A stretch of 64,000 nucleotides of DNA from Ciona intestinalis (taxonomy: Eukaryota > Chordata > Ascidiacea > Phlebobranchia > Cionidae). The notes beneath the pieces were generated by a model that saw only the letters and a program-made list of their open reading frames with translations, was not told where the DNA came from and did no database searches. The DNA lies in the NCBI RefSeq assembly GCF_000224145.3, contig NW_004190396.2, positions 310,001 through 374,000 of the forward strand. Reading direction: 5' to 3'. Shown here piece after piece: positions 34,101 to 46,300 of the stretch. A program made the position numbers and the translations under genes. Each line of letters starts with the position of its first letter. Position 1 is the first letter of the stretch.

Positions 34101-37100
34101 GGGGGCAACGACAGGCGTTATACGACAGTCCTGCTTGCTTACAAGTTACCACGTATGTAACTTTGTGAAAAATTGAGGGAGACTGATTTTTTATAACCTA
34201 ACAATATTACCCATGATATAAACATCAGGCTGTCATGGAGCTCCGTGTGCTTCCGTTGGTCGTTCTGCCTACGTCGTACCCTACAACGGCTTCGTAACAT
34301 TGATGTGGCAGAGATCTTCCTCAAGCCCGTCACTGCCAAGGAGGCTCCCAACTATTTCAAGATCATTACAACCCCCATGGACTTTACTAAGATGGGTAGC
34401 AAAGTAGAAGGACATCAGTACAAGTGAGTGTTGGGGTGTATTGTTCTGTGTCAGGGAGCCTGGGGTTTAGGTCATTAAGGTTCTAAAGTGATACATGTCA
34501 TGGGACTTAGACATGTTGGTCGATTACTCCAACACAGAGTACCCCTTTTTAATGGGGGTTTTTTACAATTTTAACCCTTTTTCTGGGGGGGTTACCAAGG
34601 GGCCATCCTAGCCCACAGTGCTAACAAGCTGGGGCGCTGTGAGCCTCTGTGTTTCAATGGTAGCACACTGGGTTTGGTTTACATTGTTTCCACATTCCAG
34701 ATCAATGGAGGAATTCGAAGCCGACTTCAACCTCGTGATAAGGAATTGTATGTTGTACAACACAAGGGATACCGTTTATTATCGTCTCGCTGTTAAAATG
34801 AGGGATCACGTGAGTAATATATGATATCTATGTTTATAACAGCGCCACTACAGGCTTGGATTTTCTGGATCTGTTTGCGGTACAACTAATTTATAAAACT
34901 TATATTTTTCATGAATATTCGGTAGCTTTATTAGTGAAACGGTGTGTATACCAAGTATAAATGCAGATACAATTGAACAGCCTTATCTTACGAACACATC
35001 TTAAAATAAACACTACACAGTGGTGATGGTGAAATGATCGGTTTATTTCTAAAAAGGCGAATAGCGTGACAACTGTCAAATAACTTTAGTAATTATATAG
35101 ATAGCGAAAATGTCATGTTTTTATATGCCTTTTATAACACCTGTGTGCACGTATATAACACCAACCAACAATAACAGAGTAGTAACTGCCCCATGTGTTT
35201 ATACACGTACACTATACAGAGTAGTTATACATTTGTACATACTAGGGTGGAGCCGTGATCCGATTAATGAAGAAAGAAATCGAGCGAGTTGGTTTGGACA
35301 CCAATACTGGTATGTTGATGCCTCATGCCCCATGTGTGGCCATTACGCAAGGTGTGTAAGCTGTTGTAGTTGAATTTAACGTTATCACATTTTAATATTT
35401 AGTTAAAACACTAAAGTACATTAAGATTCAATCATTTTTTTTAACTTTTTTTTCTTTTGTTAACTTTTTTTTGAATGATGATGTCATAGTTCTGTTGATG
35501 ATGTCATAGTTGGGATAATATGTGATATGTCATAGTAATTAATAATGACATCTCAATTACAGTTGTATCAGATGAAGACCGAGGCAAATTATCGTTAAAC
35601 GAACAGAAACAAATCTTGTTGGAAAAACTTGATTTTGCGATTCTTAACCAACTTAAGACAAAGAAAATACGGAACGAGCTTGCTGGCTTAAGGAGGTGAG
35701 GGAATGAATTTTGAGATGATTTTATATTGTGGTTTAAGTGTTCTCGATATTCTGTATAATGAGACAACTGTGGCCTGCGCGTGCCCCGCTGTAGGACCTC
35801 ACCCTATAAAGTGGGATCAAACTAATCATTTTTTGTCAATCTTTAGTTGTTTTTTTTTAAATTTTGTACTTTAATTGGTTTTCTGTCCGGCCAAAATCGA
35901 GGTGGGTGTTGGGGAGGGAATATAATTTTGCAATTTGATTATAAATGCATAATACTTAATATTGAATAGGTTAAGATAATCTAGAGGTCTATACAGTAAG
36001 ACTATGTTGTTAAGGTCTGGTCTACATATGCGTAGCAAGGCTTGCTGTAGAATCTTACATAAATAGTGAAAGGTAAACGTTATGTATTCTTTTAAAATGT
36101 TTTAATTTTTTTTCATTTTATTAATTTTTTTCATTTTTGGTATTCGACTTTTTGTTTATGTTTTTATTATTTTTTAGGAAAATGCGCAAAACTTCAAGTT
36201 CCACCGAGGATGTCGGCGATCAACGTCGAACGTCCAACGATGAAAAATCATCGTCTGTCGATTCTGATAATCCCAATGTTGTTAAATGCGAAGTAGGGAA
36301 GACAAGAAAAAGACTTTGGTCGGCGCGGTCCCCGGTCCCAAATAATATTTCTGAAACCGAGCAGAAAAAACTTAAATTATCTCGATCTACAAGCTGCCCT
36401 ACTGTAGATCAAGATACTGTGGAGAGTGGGACCACGCACAAGGAGGGACCAGGGTCCACAAATGGCTCCGTAAATTCAGCCAACTCTGACTCGGAAAACG
36501 GGTCAAAAAATTGCGTGAACCGCAGAACTGCCGTGCTCTTCAAGAAAAAGCATAAAAAGGTCAACACTGGGAATTTAGCACCTGGAAACACTGCTATAGT
36601 TACAAACAATGGGGACAAAGAAATGGAAGATCGGATTTTAAAAAATACTCCGACGAAACTAACCAGAGTGAAAGATGAAAACATAGATATCATAGTAAAT
36701 GGTATAACAGGGGGTAAGTTGTTACTTAATTGCTTTATAAGACATAACACGAGAGTGTCACATTGTTCGACAAATCCTATATTATTGCTATAATAATTCA
36801 GTAATGAACAATATGTCCCATACCTCCTCGGTTACAACCTTACGTTGTAACTGAAGGATACCAGGTTGATGCTCGATACTCGTCTGATGGTAATACTAAT
36901 TGCCTTAAGTTTCCTTGGGCAAGACACTTAACAAAGAATACTCCAACCCAGTGGTCACTAATGGGTTGTCCCACACTACAGAACAAATTTACAACAGAAC
37001 TGAGTTTGCATGATTGCATCAGACCAAGGGACTTTACTTTTCCGAGCACGTCACTTTCATAAACAAGTGTGTTGGGGTAATGAGCCAAACCTGGCTTAAA

Positions 37101-39109
37101 TCCCAGGTCCTCACCTCACCCGTATAAAAAAAAGATTGCATTAAACCATTCCTAAACAACTAAACCAACCCAACCCCAGACACGGAGCACTCACCCTCTA
37201 AACCCCGGGACGACAGTTTCCGATGTTACCGTGACGACCCAACGACACATAACACGTCCGATTCATCAGATGCTCAATCTACCAACAGCAATCATACTAC
37301 AAGGTCTGTGTGCTGTTGACTTTTGGTGTCCGGTTCATACTCGTGCTAGTTCTCATTCTTAAATTGTATATTAGTGTATAGCTCCATAACTGTAGCTGCC
37401 AAATGTGTTTAAACAGGGGGCAAGGATAGTTAAACACATTAGATGTTTAGGCAAAACTGTATTGAAAATGTTAAACACAATTACATTCACAGTTGTTAAT
37501 AATATGGAACCTCATTTGGTGTGCTTGCGCTTATTTTATGGTCATTAAACAGCAACTCTGTTATACAACTACCAAACAAACTTATCCCCAGACCCACAAA
37601 AAAGAATCCATCCCCCAAGAAAAAGCGAAGCCATTCATTGGACGATAATATTTACAACAACCAATCAGACGTGGCAAGCGAGAATTCAAACGACGACCCA
37701 CCGGGACTCCTGATAACAGGTGAAACATGTGAGCAGGGGGTAATGGATTCAAGGCTCCTGGTTGCTATCATTGTGAGCGTATGTGTGCTTGGGCAAGTCG
37801 CCTGACGACAATTGCTCCAACCCAGTGGTCATTAATGAGTTGCCCAAATTATCAGCCATATAAAACAACAATCACCCACAAAGTTACAAACGTGGTAACT
37901 TGTAAGCAGGCACGAGGTGTATGAACCATAACACCCATGTTATGACAAGTGTCATTACGTTGCCATTTAAAACTTCCTATCAAAATATATTATGACGAAT
38001 GTGTATTAACACTCATAAACTCGCATTCTGTATGCATATATACCATCACCCATATATCTCCTACCTAACCCCCCAGACCCCATGGGCCAACCCTTCCAAC
38101 GCCAACAAAGCTGCATTTCCACCACTGAAGAAGACATTGATGAAAGCGACTTCCCCCATATTGAACCATTAGATCTGGTGTGGGCGAAATGTAGGGGGTA
38201 CCCACCTTATCCTGCCCTGGTATGTATGTTGTTGTATGCTGGGATATTATAGACTCCATACCTTGGGTGGCTGGGTGTTCAGGCCTACATTTTAACAAAG
38301 GAGGCATCCTAACTAGGCTCCAAACCTCGGGTTGCACTGTAGATGGACCTATCTAAAATTTTTTGCACTGCATTAATCAGTAAACATCACAACCAATTAG
38401 TTAGTTTGTTTCACAGGATTGTGTGTCTAACTATCCCTGCCTCCCCTGTGTTTAATAGTTGTTGCTTTGTAGTGAAACTAAATATCCCAAAAATGTTGGG
38501 GTAATGGGCCAACTCTGGTCTAAATCCCAGACCCATGGCATGCCTCGCTGTAGGACCTCACCCATATAGAATACAACCCAGTTTAACCCACCCTCATTTC
38601 CAGTTAATAGACCCCATGATGCCCCGCGATGGTTACTCCCACAACGGGGTTCCGATCCCCGTACCCCCATATGATGTTTTACAAGTTGGTAACAAGAGGG
38701 TTGGGTGCGAGAAACATCGACTTTACCTCGTGCTTTTCTTTGATACCAAGAGAACATGGTATGTATTGTTGTGTAATATATGGCACCTATGTATATGCTG
38801 CTTGTGTGTTAAACCCCTAGTACCTTAGTAATATAAAATAGAGCAGGATGGCGTATACAAAACACCCATGTTATAACTTGACAGCGAGCATAAGGTTATT
38901 AACCCCACCCCTTACACAGGCAATGGCTTCCACGCAACAAACTCGAGCGACTCGGAATCGACAGAAAATCTGACGAGACGAAACTTTCCGAGGGTCGACG
39001 ACCGGCACTTCGTAAAAACGTTGAGTCAGCGTATAAGCGTGCCATCTTACACCGAAGCCGGGTAACGGGGGAAATACCGGACAGCGACGAGGATGAATCT
39101 GTGGGTTGA
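28140..39109 (+). CDS. BRPF1: BRPF1/BRPF3-type bromodomain-PHD finger protein, complete but with one surplus base
   Basis: Eighteen exons: 28140-28474, 28734-29073, 29319-29495, 30096-30347, 30805-31140, 32157-32272, 33117-33273, 33661-33801, 34229-34423, 34701-34809, 35246-35351, 35563-35695, 36178-36713, 37180-37303, 37592-37719, 38077-38219, 38604-38758, 38920-39109. They give about 1,223 residues once the surplus base near 34268 is ignored; human BRPF1 is about 1,214. In order: C2H2 finger ([13 protein letters not shown]); EPC-like motif ([20 protein letters not shown]); PHD1 ([30 protein letters not shown]); zinc knuckle and extended PHD2 ([27 protein letters not shown]); bromodomain with the acetyl-lysine Asn in [17 protein letters not shown] segment; PWWP ([24 protein letters not shown]). 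BRPFs are nuclear scaffolds that tie MOZ/MORF or HBO1 acetyltransferases, ING4/5 and MEAF6 to H3 tails. Whether it is the single pre-duplication BRPF was not tested. Confidence 0.94.
29532..29915 (+). repeat. ~130-bp repeat, three tandem units
   Basis: Three units each with CACCCAGGGTGCTACCAT, ACCCCACTGAGGCAGTTTAT, CTTAATAATAGAGA and GGTGAGGTCTTCAGTGAG. In the BRPF intron between exons 3 and 4, immediately after the exon 3 donor. Confidence 0.85.
30510..30728. repeat. SINE head fragment followed by a reverse 97-bp unit
   Basis: A head fragment with B-box-like TGGTTCAATGC and CAACCAAGTGGTCACTAATG (about 30510-30650) is followed by one reverse 97-bp unit (TTGGGGTAATGGACCAACTC to TATAGGACCTCACCC). 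Confidence 0.65.
31931..32092 (-). mobile_element. MITE family A copy
   Basis: From AATATGGTGGGCAGCGGAAG to CCCATCTCCCCCACCCTACT; the interior has CTTTGTTTGCTACCAAATGG. It ends about 65 bases before BRPF exon 6. Confidence 0.78.
32758..32966 (+). mobile_element. MITE family A copy
   Basis: From ATAGGGTGAGGGAAGATAGG to a duplicated right end (GTCTCATCTTACCCCACTGT, then CTCATCTTACCCCACTAT). Confidence 0.78.
34268..34269 (+). other. BRPF1: Surplus base (frame break) in BRPF exon 9
   Basis: Exon 9 enters in the frame that reads [13 protein letters not shown] and leaves in the frame that reads [17 protein letters not shown]. Both halves match the BRPF region before the bromodomain. The frame changes at CTGCCTACG; removing one of the two C restores a continuous reading. 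No intron fits here. Confidence 0.85.
37725..37965 (+). mobile_element. SINE copy without 5' head
   Basis: From GGGGGTAATGGATTCAAGGC through the body to one tail unit (GTTACAAACGTGGTAACTTG). It begins right at the donor of BRPF exon 15. Confidence 0.75.
38311..38460 (+). mobile_element. MITE family B copy, degenerate
   Basis: Contains GGCTCCAAACCTCGGG, CTGCATTAATCAGTAAACAT and TGCCTCCCCTGTGTTTAATA. A reverse 97-bp fragment follows at 38490-38575. Confidence 0.65.
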
Positions 39110-39199
39110 CTTGTAGATATTTTGTATTGTGCAACACTAGGATTATTTTGTATTGCGCAACACTAGGATTACACATAATATTCAAGTATACGATGATTG

Positions 39200-39205
39200 A
39201 ATAAA
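39200..39205 (+). terminator. Candidate BRPF polyadenylation signal
   Basis: AATAAA lies 91 bases after the BRPF stop codon and 15 bases from the stop of the convergent zinc-finger gene, so BRPF transcripts probably overlap the zinc-finger coding end. Confidence 0.45.
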
Positions 39206-39219
39206 AATCACTGGATTTT

Positions 39220-42200
39220 TTACTGCAAGTCGTTTAAATTAATCGTGGTCCCAGAAAAATGGGTTCGGCTTAGTGTAGAGTGGGATCCAACCAAAGTATC
39301 TTTAAATAACGGCGCAACTTCGTTTTCAGATGTACTCTGCGGTAAAATACTTTGGTTAGAATATCTTGACAAAAATTATTATCAAAACATCGGTTTTTAA
39401 ATTGAGAGAAGCCAAAGATCGCAAAGTTTTTCTAAAGTAAAAAATGACAGCTTTTACAGATGTCTTACTTATACACGTATTTGGGCATTGCCCATCGAGC
39501 AGTTTGTGTTAAAATTTAAGATAAACTGCTCTTATTATAGTTAAAGCTGCTGTTTTATCCATTTTAGACACTTATATTTATTCCAAATGTTTCCACCAAC
39601 ATTATTTATAATATTAGTTGATGAAGGTTTAAACAAACTCAAAACTGTTTGAGAAAAAGTAAGAATAGGAAAAATCTGTTCTCATTTTAAGCAATTCGGT
39701 TTAGAAAATAAATCTTTTTTCAGTAATGTAGGAGTTCAAATGGAAAAGAAAGAGTTGGTTTAGTGTTAGAAGATTTTAAACTTAACGCACAGTAAGAACA
39801 TCTATTTGGCAAGGAATTAAACACAATTACAAGCTTTATAAATAAATAGTGAACTTACCAATATTCTGAACTCTGTAAGATCATGGTGATTGTCGCTTTC
39901 GATCAAGTTTAAACTTTCGTTGTCAATCTCGTATGGTTGGAGCACAAACTGGTTGTCCGTGGTGGTGGCTGTGTAGTGGGGGGTTGGTTTATATGTTACG
40001 ATATAACACCCAGGGTGCTACCATCTAGATCCCACTGTGGCAGTTTATAGACACTCAATAATCAATAATAGAGATTAGGTCTAAGAGCTGGTGTGTAGCG
40101 TAGGTCTATTAGACACTACTGAGGCGTTTTTAGACCAGGGTTGCGAGAAGTGTTCCCAAGGGGGGTGTGGGGATGCCGAATCATTAAATTTGGTTAGGTC
40201 TATTCTATATAAGCAATTATAGAAGGGGGTGCGTGAATTGATTGATAATTTAAAGGTGTGCAGCAAGAAGGGTAGGAAAAGCAGTTACAGACATAATACC
40301 AAAGTACAGTCATTACCGTTACAAATATCGTTTTCCAATGTCAGAAGTTTATTTGAAGTGGATTCGGCCAACCCTGACATTTCTTCCATGAAAAGATGAT
40401 CCTCACTGTTATTTCTATGGTTATCGTCCAAACTCCCGGAGGAGAGAAGCGGCGAGGTCCAGGAGGATGGAAGATCGGACTTGGGAGGTTGGTCATCCTC
40501 CGCGTTGAAGTTAATTTCATCATCCACCTCGACCTCGTGTCCGATGGAAAGATGGTCGGTATGGTGGGGTGTGATGTCATTATCCTGTGTGTGATGCCAT
40601 AGTAAGTAGTTGTGACTCGTGAGTCTTTGTGACATCATGATCACATGTGTCTGAGTTAATAAACTGATCAATTATAGAGATTTTGTAAAGTTATATTTTA
40701 CCCGAATTGTCGACAAATTTGGTTCGTTTTCAGTTTGTTGATTGTTTTGTTGTAGGTTGGTGATGATTTCACCTGCGTATTAATTTTAGTGAAAATTGTT
40801 GCAAAAAACGGTAATTTTAGGCAAAATAACAAAAAGACAGTGGTTTGGAAAAGTGTTTAAAAAAACATTGTTTTATAAACACAACAATAAGACTAACATA
40901 CTGTTTGTATTCTTTATTTCATTGTACGAATGGGTCCTCATATGTGAATACAAGTGGTCCTTACGGTAAAATACTTTGTCGCAATTGCTGTAAGTACATC
41001 GTAACCTAGGGAAGATAAGTGTGAACAACAATGGCCATGATTGGGAAAAATCCAATCACTCCCAAAGTTACGTTCGTGGTAACTTGTTAGCGGGCATGAG
41101 GTGTATGAAACAGAACACCCGTGTTATAACGACTGTTGTTGCCCCGCCATGCGAGGATAAATAAGTTACCTATGTGATAACACATAAGCGGGCACGAGGT
41201 GTATGGAACAGAACACTTGTGTTATAACGACTGTTGTTGCCCCGCCATGCGAGGATAAATAAGTTACATACGCGGTAACTAGTAAGCGGGCACAAGGTGT
41301 ATGAAACAGAACACCCGTGTTATAACGACTGTTGTTGCCGCACCATGCGAGGATAAATAAGTTACGTACGTGGTAACTTGTTAGCGGGCACGAGGTGTAT
41401 GAAACAAAACACCATGTTATAACGACTTTTACTGCCCCGCCCCTACATATAAAGATGTATAACCAATATACAAAACCCACATTTTTTCTTTATGCGATGC
41501 CATATGTCTGTTAAGCCTTGATAGGTTGGCAAACCTCCAACTACATCTGTCGCATGCGTATGGTTTCTCCCCTGTATGCGTCAGCATGTGGAGTTTAATT
41601 GAAAACTTCTTCGTATAAACTTTATCACATAACGGGCATGGGTATTGTTGCGTTTTCGGTTTATGAACCCTCTTGTGTGACATCACACCTGCTTGTGTGT
41701 GAAACATAAGAGGACAGTGCGGACATTTAAGCTTCGGAGCTGCGTTATGTTCCTTCCTCTCATGGGCTTCTAGTTGTCTTTTATTCGGTTGTTCCACACC
41801 ACATGTTTTACATATAAGTTCAGGTATTACCTCGGTGTGAGTTCTCAGGTGAGCTTTTAAGTTGTAATTGTTCATGAAGGATTTATTACAACCAGGAAAA
41901 TCGCAGAAAAATGATTTTTGTTTCAAATGTGACGAGATGTGTCGCTTTAACTTATAAGGTGTACTAAAGGACCATTTACAATTCGCGAACTTACATTTGT
42001 AGGTTTTACTTTTATCATCTGAATCAGAGTTTATATAACTCAATTCACATAATTGACTCGCTGTTAAATTTTTCGAGTTCACAAATCCCAAAGTAGTTTC
42101 ATCGCTCAGCGCAAAGGAGAGCTTATCCTCGCAGTCCCCAGGGACCAAATCTTCTGGCACAACTTGACACTCTACATCATTTGGTTTGGTACCCCCAACT

Positions 42201-42659
42201 TCCATACCCTCCATGGTGGTAGGGGTTAATGTATATATATTCTTGTCTCCAATGTTTTCAACACTTTTAACCGTCATATTAAGACAGCCCTGCAAAGTTG
42301 AATCACTTGCGCTCAAACTTGTCCCAACTCCTTCTGTGTTGGCGTTATTTATAAATAAACAATTCTGGAACAATTTTAATGAAACAGTTTCATCACTCGA
42401 GTTTTTAACATCATCTTTGCTTAAAGTTTACTTCACTACATTCAGGAGTTGGTCCCACATGAGGGAATTCCCCCATTGGCATATCCAGCCACACATGTTT
42501 CACGTTTTCCTTCGTTTTTTGTTTCTCCTCAAATTCATTGAAATTTAGAATCTCATTTTCTTCCAAGTCTAAATGGGACGACGCCTCAAATGCTTGGAGA
42601 ACGCTCTCAGGAACAATCACCACATTGATGTCTTTGGATTGGCTACCCGTGTCATCCAT
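39220..42659 (-). CDS. Seven-finger C2H2 zinc-finger protein with one surplus base
   Basis: Six exons: 42659-41481, 41005-40902, 40772-40702, 40650-40317, 39968-39859, 39336-39220 (stop TAA). They total about 637 residues if one base in 42414-42427 is ignored. The N-terminus is acidic and lacks a recognisable KRAB, SCAN or BTB domain. Seven C2H2 fingers follow: YKCKFANCKWSF, FFCDFPGCNKSF, LICKTCGVEQPN, LKCPHCPLMFHT, YPCPLCDKVYTK, YACDRCSWRFAN and, on the next exon, LRCTYSNCDKVFYRKDHL. The linker TGEKP appears once, between fingers 5 and 6. The C-terminus is long, acidic and Asp/Asn-rich (EVEVDDEINFNAEDDQ) and may activate transcription. A nuclear DNA-binding role is inferred from the fingers. 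I do not recognise the ortholog group. Confidence 0.88.
40008..40098 (+). repeat. ~130-bp repeat fragment
   Basis: CACCCAGGGTGCTACCATCT and GTGGCAGTTTATAGACACTC, in an intron of the zinc-finger gene. Confidence 0.65.
41065..41445 (+). repeat. Four tandem SINE tail units (98-bp period)
   Basis: Four tail units in tandem, without a SINE head. Units begin near 41067, 41165, 41263 and 41361 with GTTAC...GGTAAC and share ATGAAACAGAACACCCG and GCGAGGATAAATAAGTTAC. They fill most of the intron between fingers 6 and 7. Confidence 0.88.
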
Positions 42660-43380
42660 CAGGTTAATGCATTACCATACCAACTTTTGGGAATACTTTC
42701 TTTTACGTTTTGGTCCACCTGAAAGGTATTGGGGTAACTATGGGTTGGGTAGTTGTCCTTTTAGGTACGTTTATAAGCCATTATATACATAAGGGGGATT
42801 TCTTACAGGCAAACACGCCAGTAGACCTGAGATTTAGGCCAAAGTCGGCTGATCACCTGAATGGGTAAGGTCCTATTGCGAAGCACATCATCTTATAAGC
42901 AATTATACGGTATAAATATCATATAAGCTTTATACACATATGCCTACTATTACCTTATTAGGAAGAAATCCAATAACTTACTTAATTTTTTAGTAACATG
43001 TGTATTACTGCTNNNNNNNNNNNNNNNNNNNNNNNNNNNNNNNNNNNNNNNNNNNNNNNNNNTTTTTAGTAAAGAAATCACACGCTACGGTTACTCCTGA
43101 CCCGTTAAGAATGAATTGCCAATTGGCTGAAATATTAAACGTTTCCGGGAATATAAATTTGATTGCTTCATTATCCAAAAATGTTCCAAACTCCTTGGGT
43201 GTGTAGTGGGTAGCAATTATCAGATAATGTATGTGAAGGTCGAAGGATTCTTTACTAGCACAGAATACAATACGCATTTATCTCTACATTGTAACATCAT
43301 TAACCCCAACTCCAAATCTAACCCAGGGTTCAGAGAGCTTTCATAAACATGGGCCGTGGTAGAAATTAATTGAAACAAAG
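42660..43380. promoter_or_regulatory. Head-to-head intergenic region (zinc-finger gene / BAZ1B)
   Basis: Only 721 bases separate the two divergent start codons. The region includes a 50-base gap and a degenerate 97-bp repeat fragment (about 42820-42900). It probably contains both promoters. No TATA box is evident. Confidence 0.55.
43013..43062. other. Assembly gap (50 N)
   Basis: Unsequenced run between the zinc-finger gene and BAZ1B; a round 50 is probably a placeholder length. Confidence 0.99.
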
Positions 43381-46300
43381 ATGCCGTTCCTTGGTAAGAA
43401 GATATTTGATGGGGGTGTGACGTCATCAGGTGTGACGTCATCGGGTGTGATATCATCGGGTATGACGAGATCAGGTGTGACATCACCAAAAGTGACATCA
43501 CCAGACGTGACATCACCAGGCGCGACATCACCAGAGGTTACACCACAAGAAGTGGCACCACAAGAAGTGACATCACCAGACGTGACACCACCAGACGTTA
43601 CACCACAAGAAGTGACATCACCAGACGTGACATCATCAGGTGTGACATCACCAGACGTGACATCACCAGACGTGACATCACCAGACGTGACATCACCAGA
43701 CGTGACATCACCAGACGTGACATCACCAGACGTGACATCACCAGATGTGACACCACCAGACGTTACACCACAAGAAGTGACATCACCAGACGTGACATCA
43801 TCAGGTGTGACATCACCAGCAGTGACATCACAAAAGAAGAAGTTCACCATCCCGCACACTAAGGAGACTTTTGATGATGAAACGTAAATATATAATTGAT
43901 ATTTGTGTTTACACTAAAAAAGTTGAACTAATTTTTGATCCTCAGCGAATACAACGAACGATTGAAACTTTATGAGAAGAGAGTTTGGACTTGCCAGTGC
44001 ACGGGTCATATCAACCTAACCCATGAAAATGCTATGCTGTCTGAGGCTTCTTGTAGGGAAAGGTGAGGTTATATCTACTTTACATAACTTATTATACATT
44101 TTTTGTGTAACTACCTCTTGGAACCAAAACTAAAAGTCTTCTGTGTCTTATGTGATTATGGAAAACCAACCGTTAAGACATACTATGGAACAATGGTATG
44201 ACTGCCAGCTGCATTCTTTGCTGCATAACTAAAGTAAACAGTCCACCGTTTAACATCTAAGGTATTAATGGCTGTGCATGTTTTTGTAGAGCTTAACTGC
44301 TAAAATTCTTTGAGGCTTTTAATATAGACCTGTCTTGGCCCACTAGCCAACAAAACAGCACCATCTATTTAATGAAATATTCCTAACCAGTCTACTTTCC
44401 CCCAGACTCCTCCAAACGTACGATGAGGTGTGGATGGAACCGGTGTTGAAGCTCGTCCATCATTCATTCTTGCCACTAGAGAGCATTGTTGCGCAAGCTT
44501 ACAATTTATTGCTGACTAATTACGTGCACGGAGAAACAGTGAAGTTCACTGTGAGTGGGCTTTATTATTATTTGGCTTTTTGTGTTTTATACCATAAACT
44601 GTAACGGCATGGGCAGAATGTTACCTGCAGCACATTTTTAATCTGTTCTGGAGTGACAATGTTAAAATTTTCATAGTTGTTAAATTTGTTAATTATAGTT
44701 GGGGAACCTCATTGATTAAAGTATATACACCTAACAGCATGGTGGGTATAAGCTGTTGTAGGTGTAAAACTGGGGTTCCAAAGCATATGATGTCACTTCT
44801 GTTTCAACAACTGGTGTGACATGACACCCTAATATTAAGCTTATGTATTTAATTGCAGGCTAAACCTGGAGTATCTTTTGACGCCAAAATAGAGGAGCAA
44901 CATCTTGAAACCAACGAGGTTGATTTGAATAAAACTGATGAAACCGAACCCTCCATTTCACCCACTACGTCGGATGTCACCCATGTTAACAACGGGGAAA
45001 CTCTGGCAGACAAACCTGTCACTGTATCGCCATCTAGTGACAAAGAAAATAAGCGACAGTCGCTGATAACGGACATCTTTAAAACTGGTAAATTGTTTGT
45101 TTTATTCATGTAGGTCGTATAGAATATCCAAGTGCATAGGCACCAAACTTTGTAAAACACAGGGGAGGCAGGGGTAGTAAGACACACAATCCTGTGAAAC
45201 TAATCTAACTTATTGGTTGTGATGTTTACTGATTATTGCAGTGCAGAAAATTTTAGGGTTGGCCTGCCTACCCCGCCACCCCAGGTTTGGTGCCTATCTA
45301 TGTCCATTGCATGCATATGCGAGAGAACCCTTGTTGTATATAACGTATACCTCTACCATCAACTAATTGATTGTATTGATTATATAAGAAGTAATTTTAC
45401 CTCCTCCAGATATTCGTCGTTCCACCCGATCACCAAGTGCGGTGGTTAGAAGCGGCGTCTCGTTGAAGAAAAGACCTAAAATAATCCCGGCTAAATACAA
45501 TATACTGCTGGTTGAAGAGAATAAGGTAGGAGCTTGTTCAAGTCTATTTTATATGGGTGAGGTTCTTCTGGACAATCTAGGGTTCAGACCAGACTTGACC
45601 AAATTCCCATACTGATTTTTAGTTCGTATAAAAGTGATATCTTAACTTTCTGTCCCAACTCCGGTAGGTTTTCATTAGACTCCTCTTCGAACTATATTTT
45701 TTGCCGCAGTAGCATTGTTAAAATCTTGGCAATTACGAAATGTCACATTGACATAGGCCTATAGAGTATCATAGTAGATGTGAGGGCATGTACACCCTGC
45801 ATACCCGTGTTAGTTGCCTATTAACCTCAAACCCCACCCTTGTATAATCATAACAAACATTGTCTATATTTTTACAGATTGTGAGCAAAGTTCCAAGCGA
45901 GCATTTATCGCGAACCATGAAACCACCCAACCGCGATAACATTCGCTTGTTTATTCGATCAAGCGCGATGCGTCCGAATAATTCTAAGAAGAAGATCCCG
46001 TGGTTGGTCAGCGAGGATTTGGTGAGTTTGTGTGGTTGTATGGGTTCTGGGTTCAAAGCTTGGTACTGCTACCATTGTGGTTGTATGTATCCTTCCTAGT
46101 ATCATAGCACAATGGTTAGCCTGCTTGCCTGCGACCTAGTAGGTAATGTTTTAAAACTCTAGTGGACGCCGAATGGTGGTATCATTGAAAGGTCGAATAC
46201 ATTCTTCTCACTCCTTGGGCAAGTTACTTAATGGCAAACCTTAATGTTGGCTTGCCAAATGGCAAACGAAACATTAGTCCTTTAAATTCAAGCAACAAAT

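Noticed and set aside
39220..39400. Plus-strand 67-codon frame downstream of BRPF
   Set aside because: It is the shadow of the last zinc-finger-gene exon, which fits phase, acceptor and stop on the minus strand.
41065..41445. CRISPR-like array
   Set aside because: Units are contiguous 98-bp tandem repeats without unique spacers, in a eukaryotic intron.
43341..43859. Long minus-strand frame opposite BAZ1B exon 1
   Set aside because: It exists only because the 15-bp repeat is open on both strands; no homology and no splice context.
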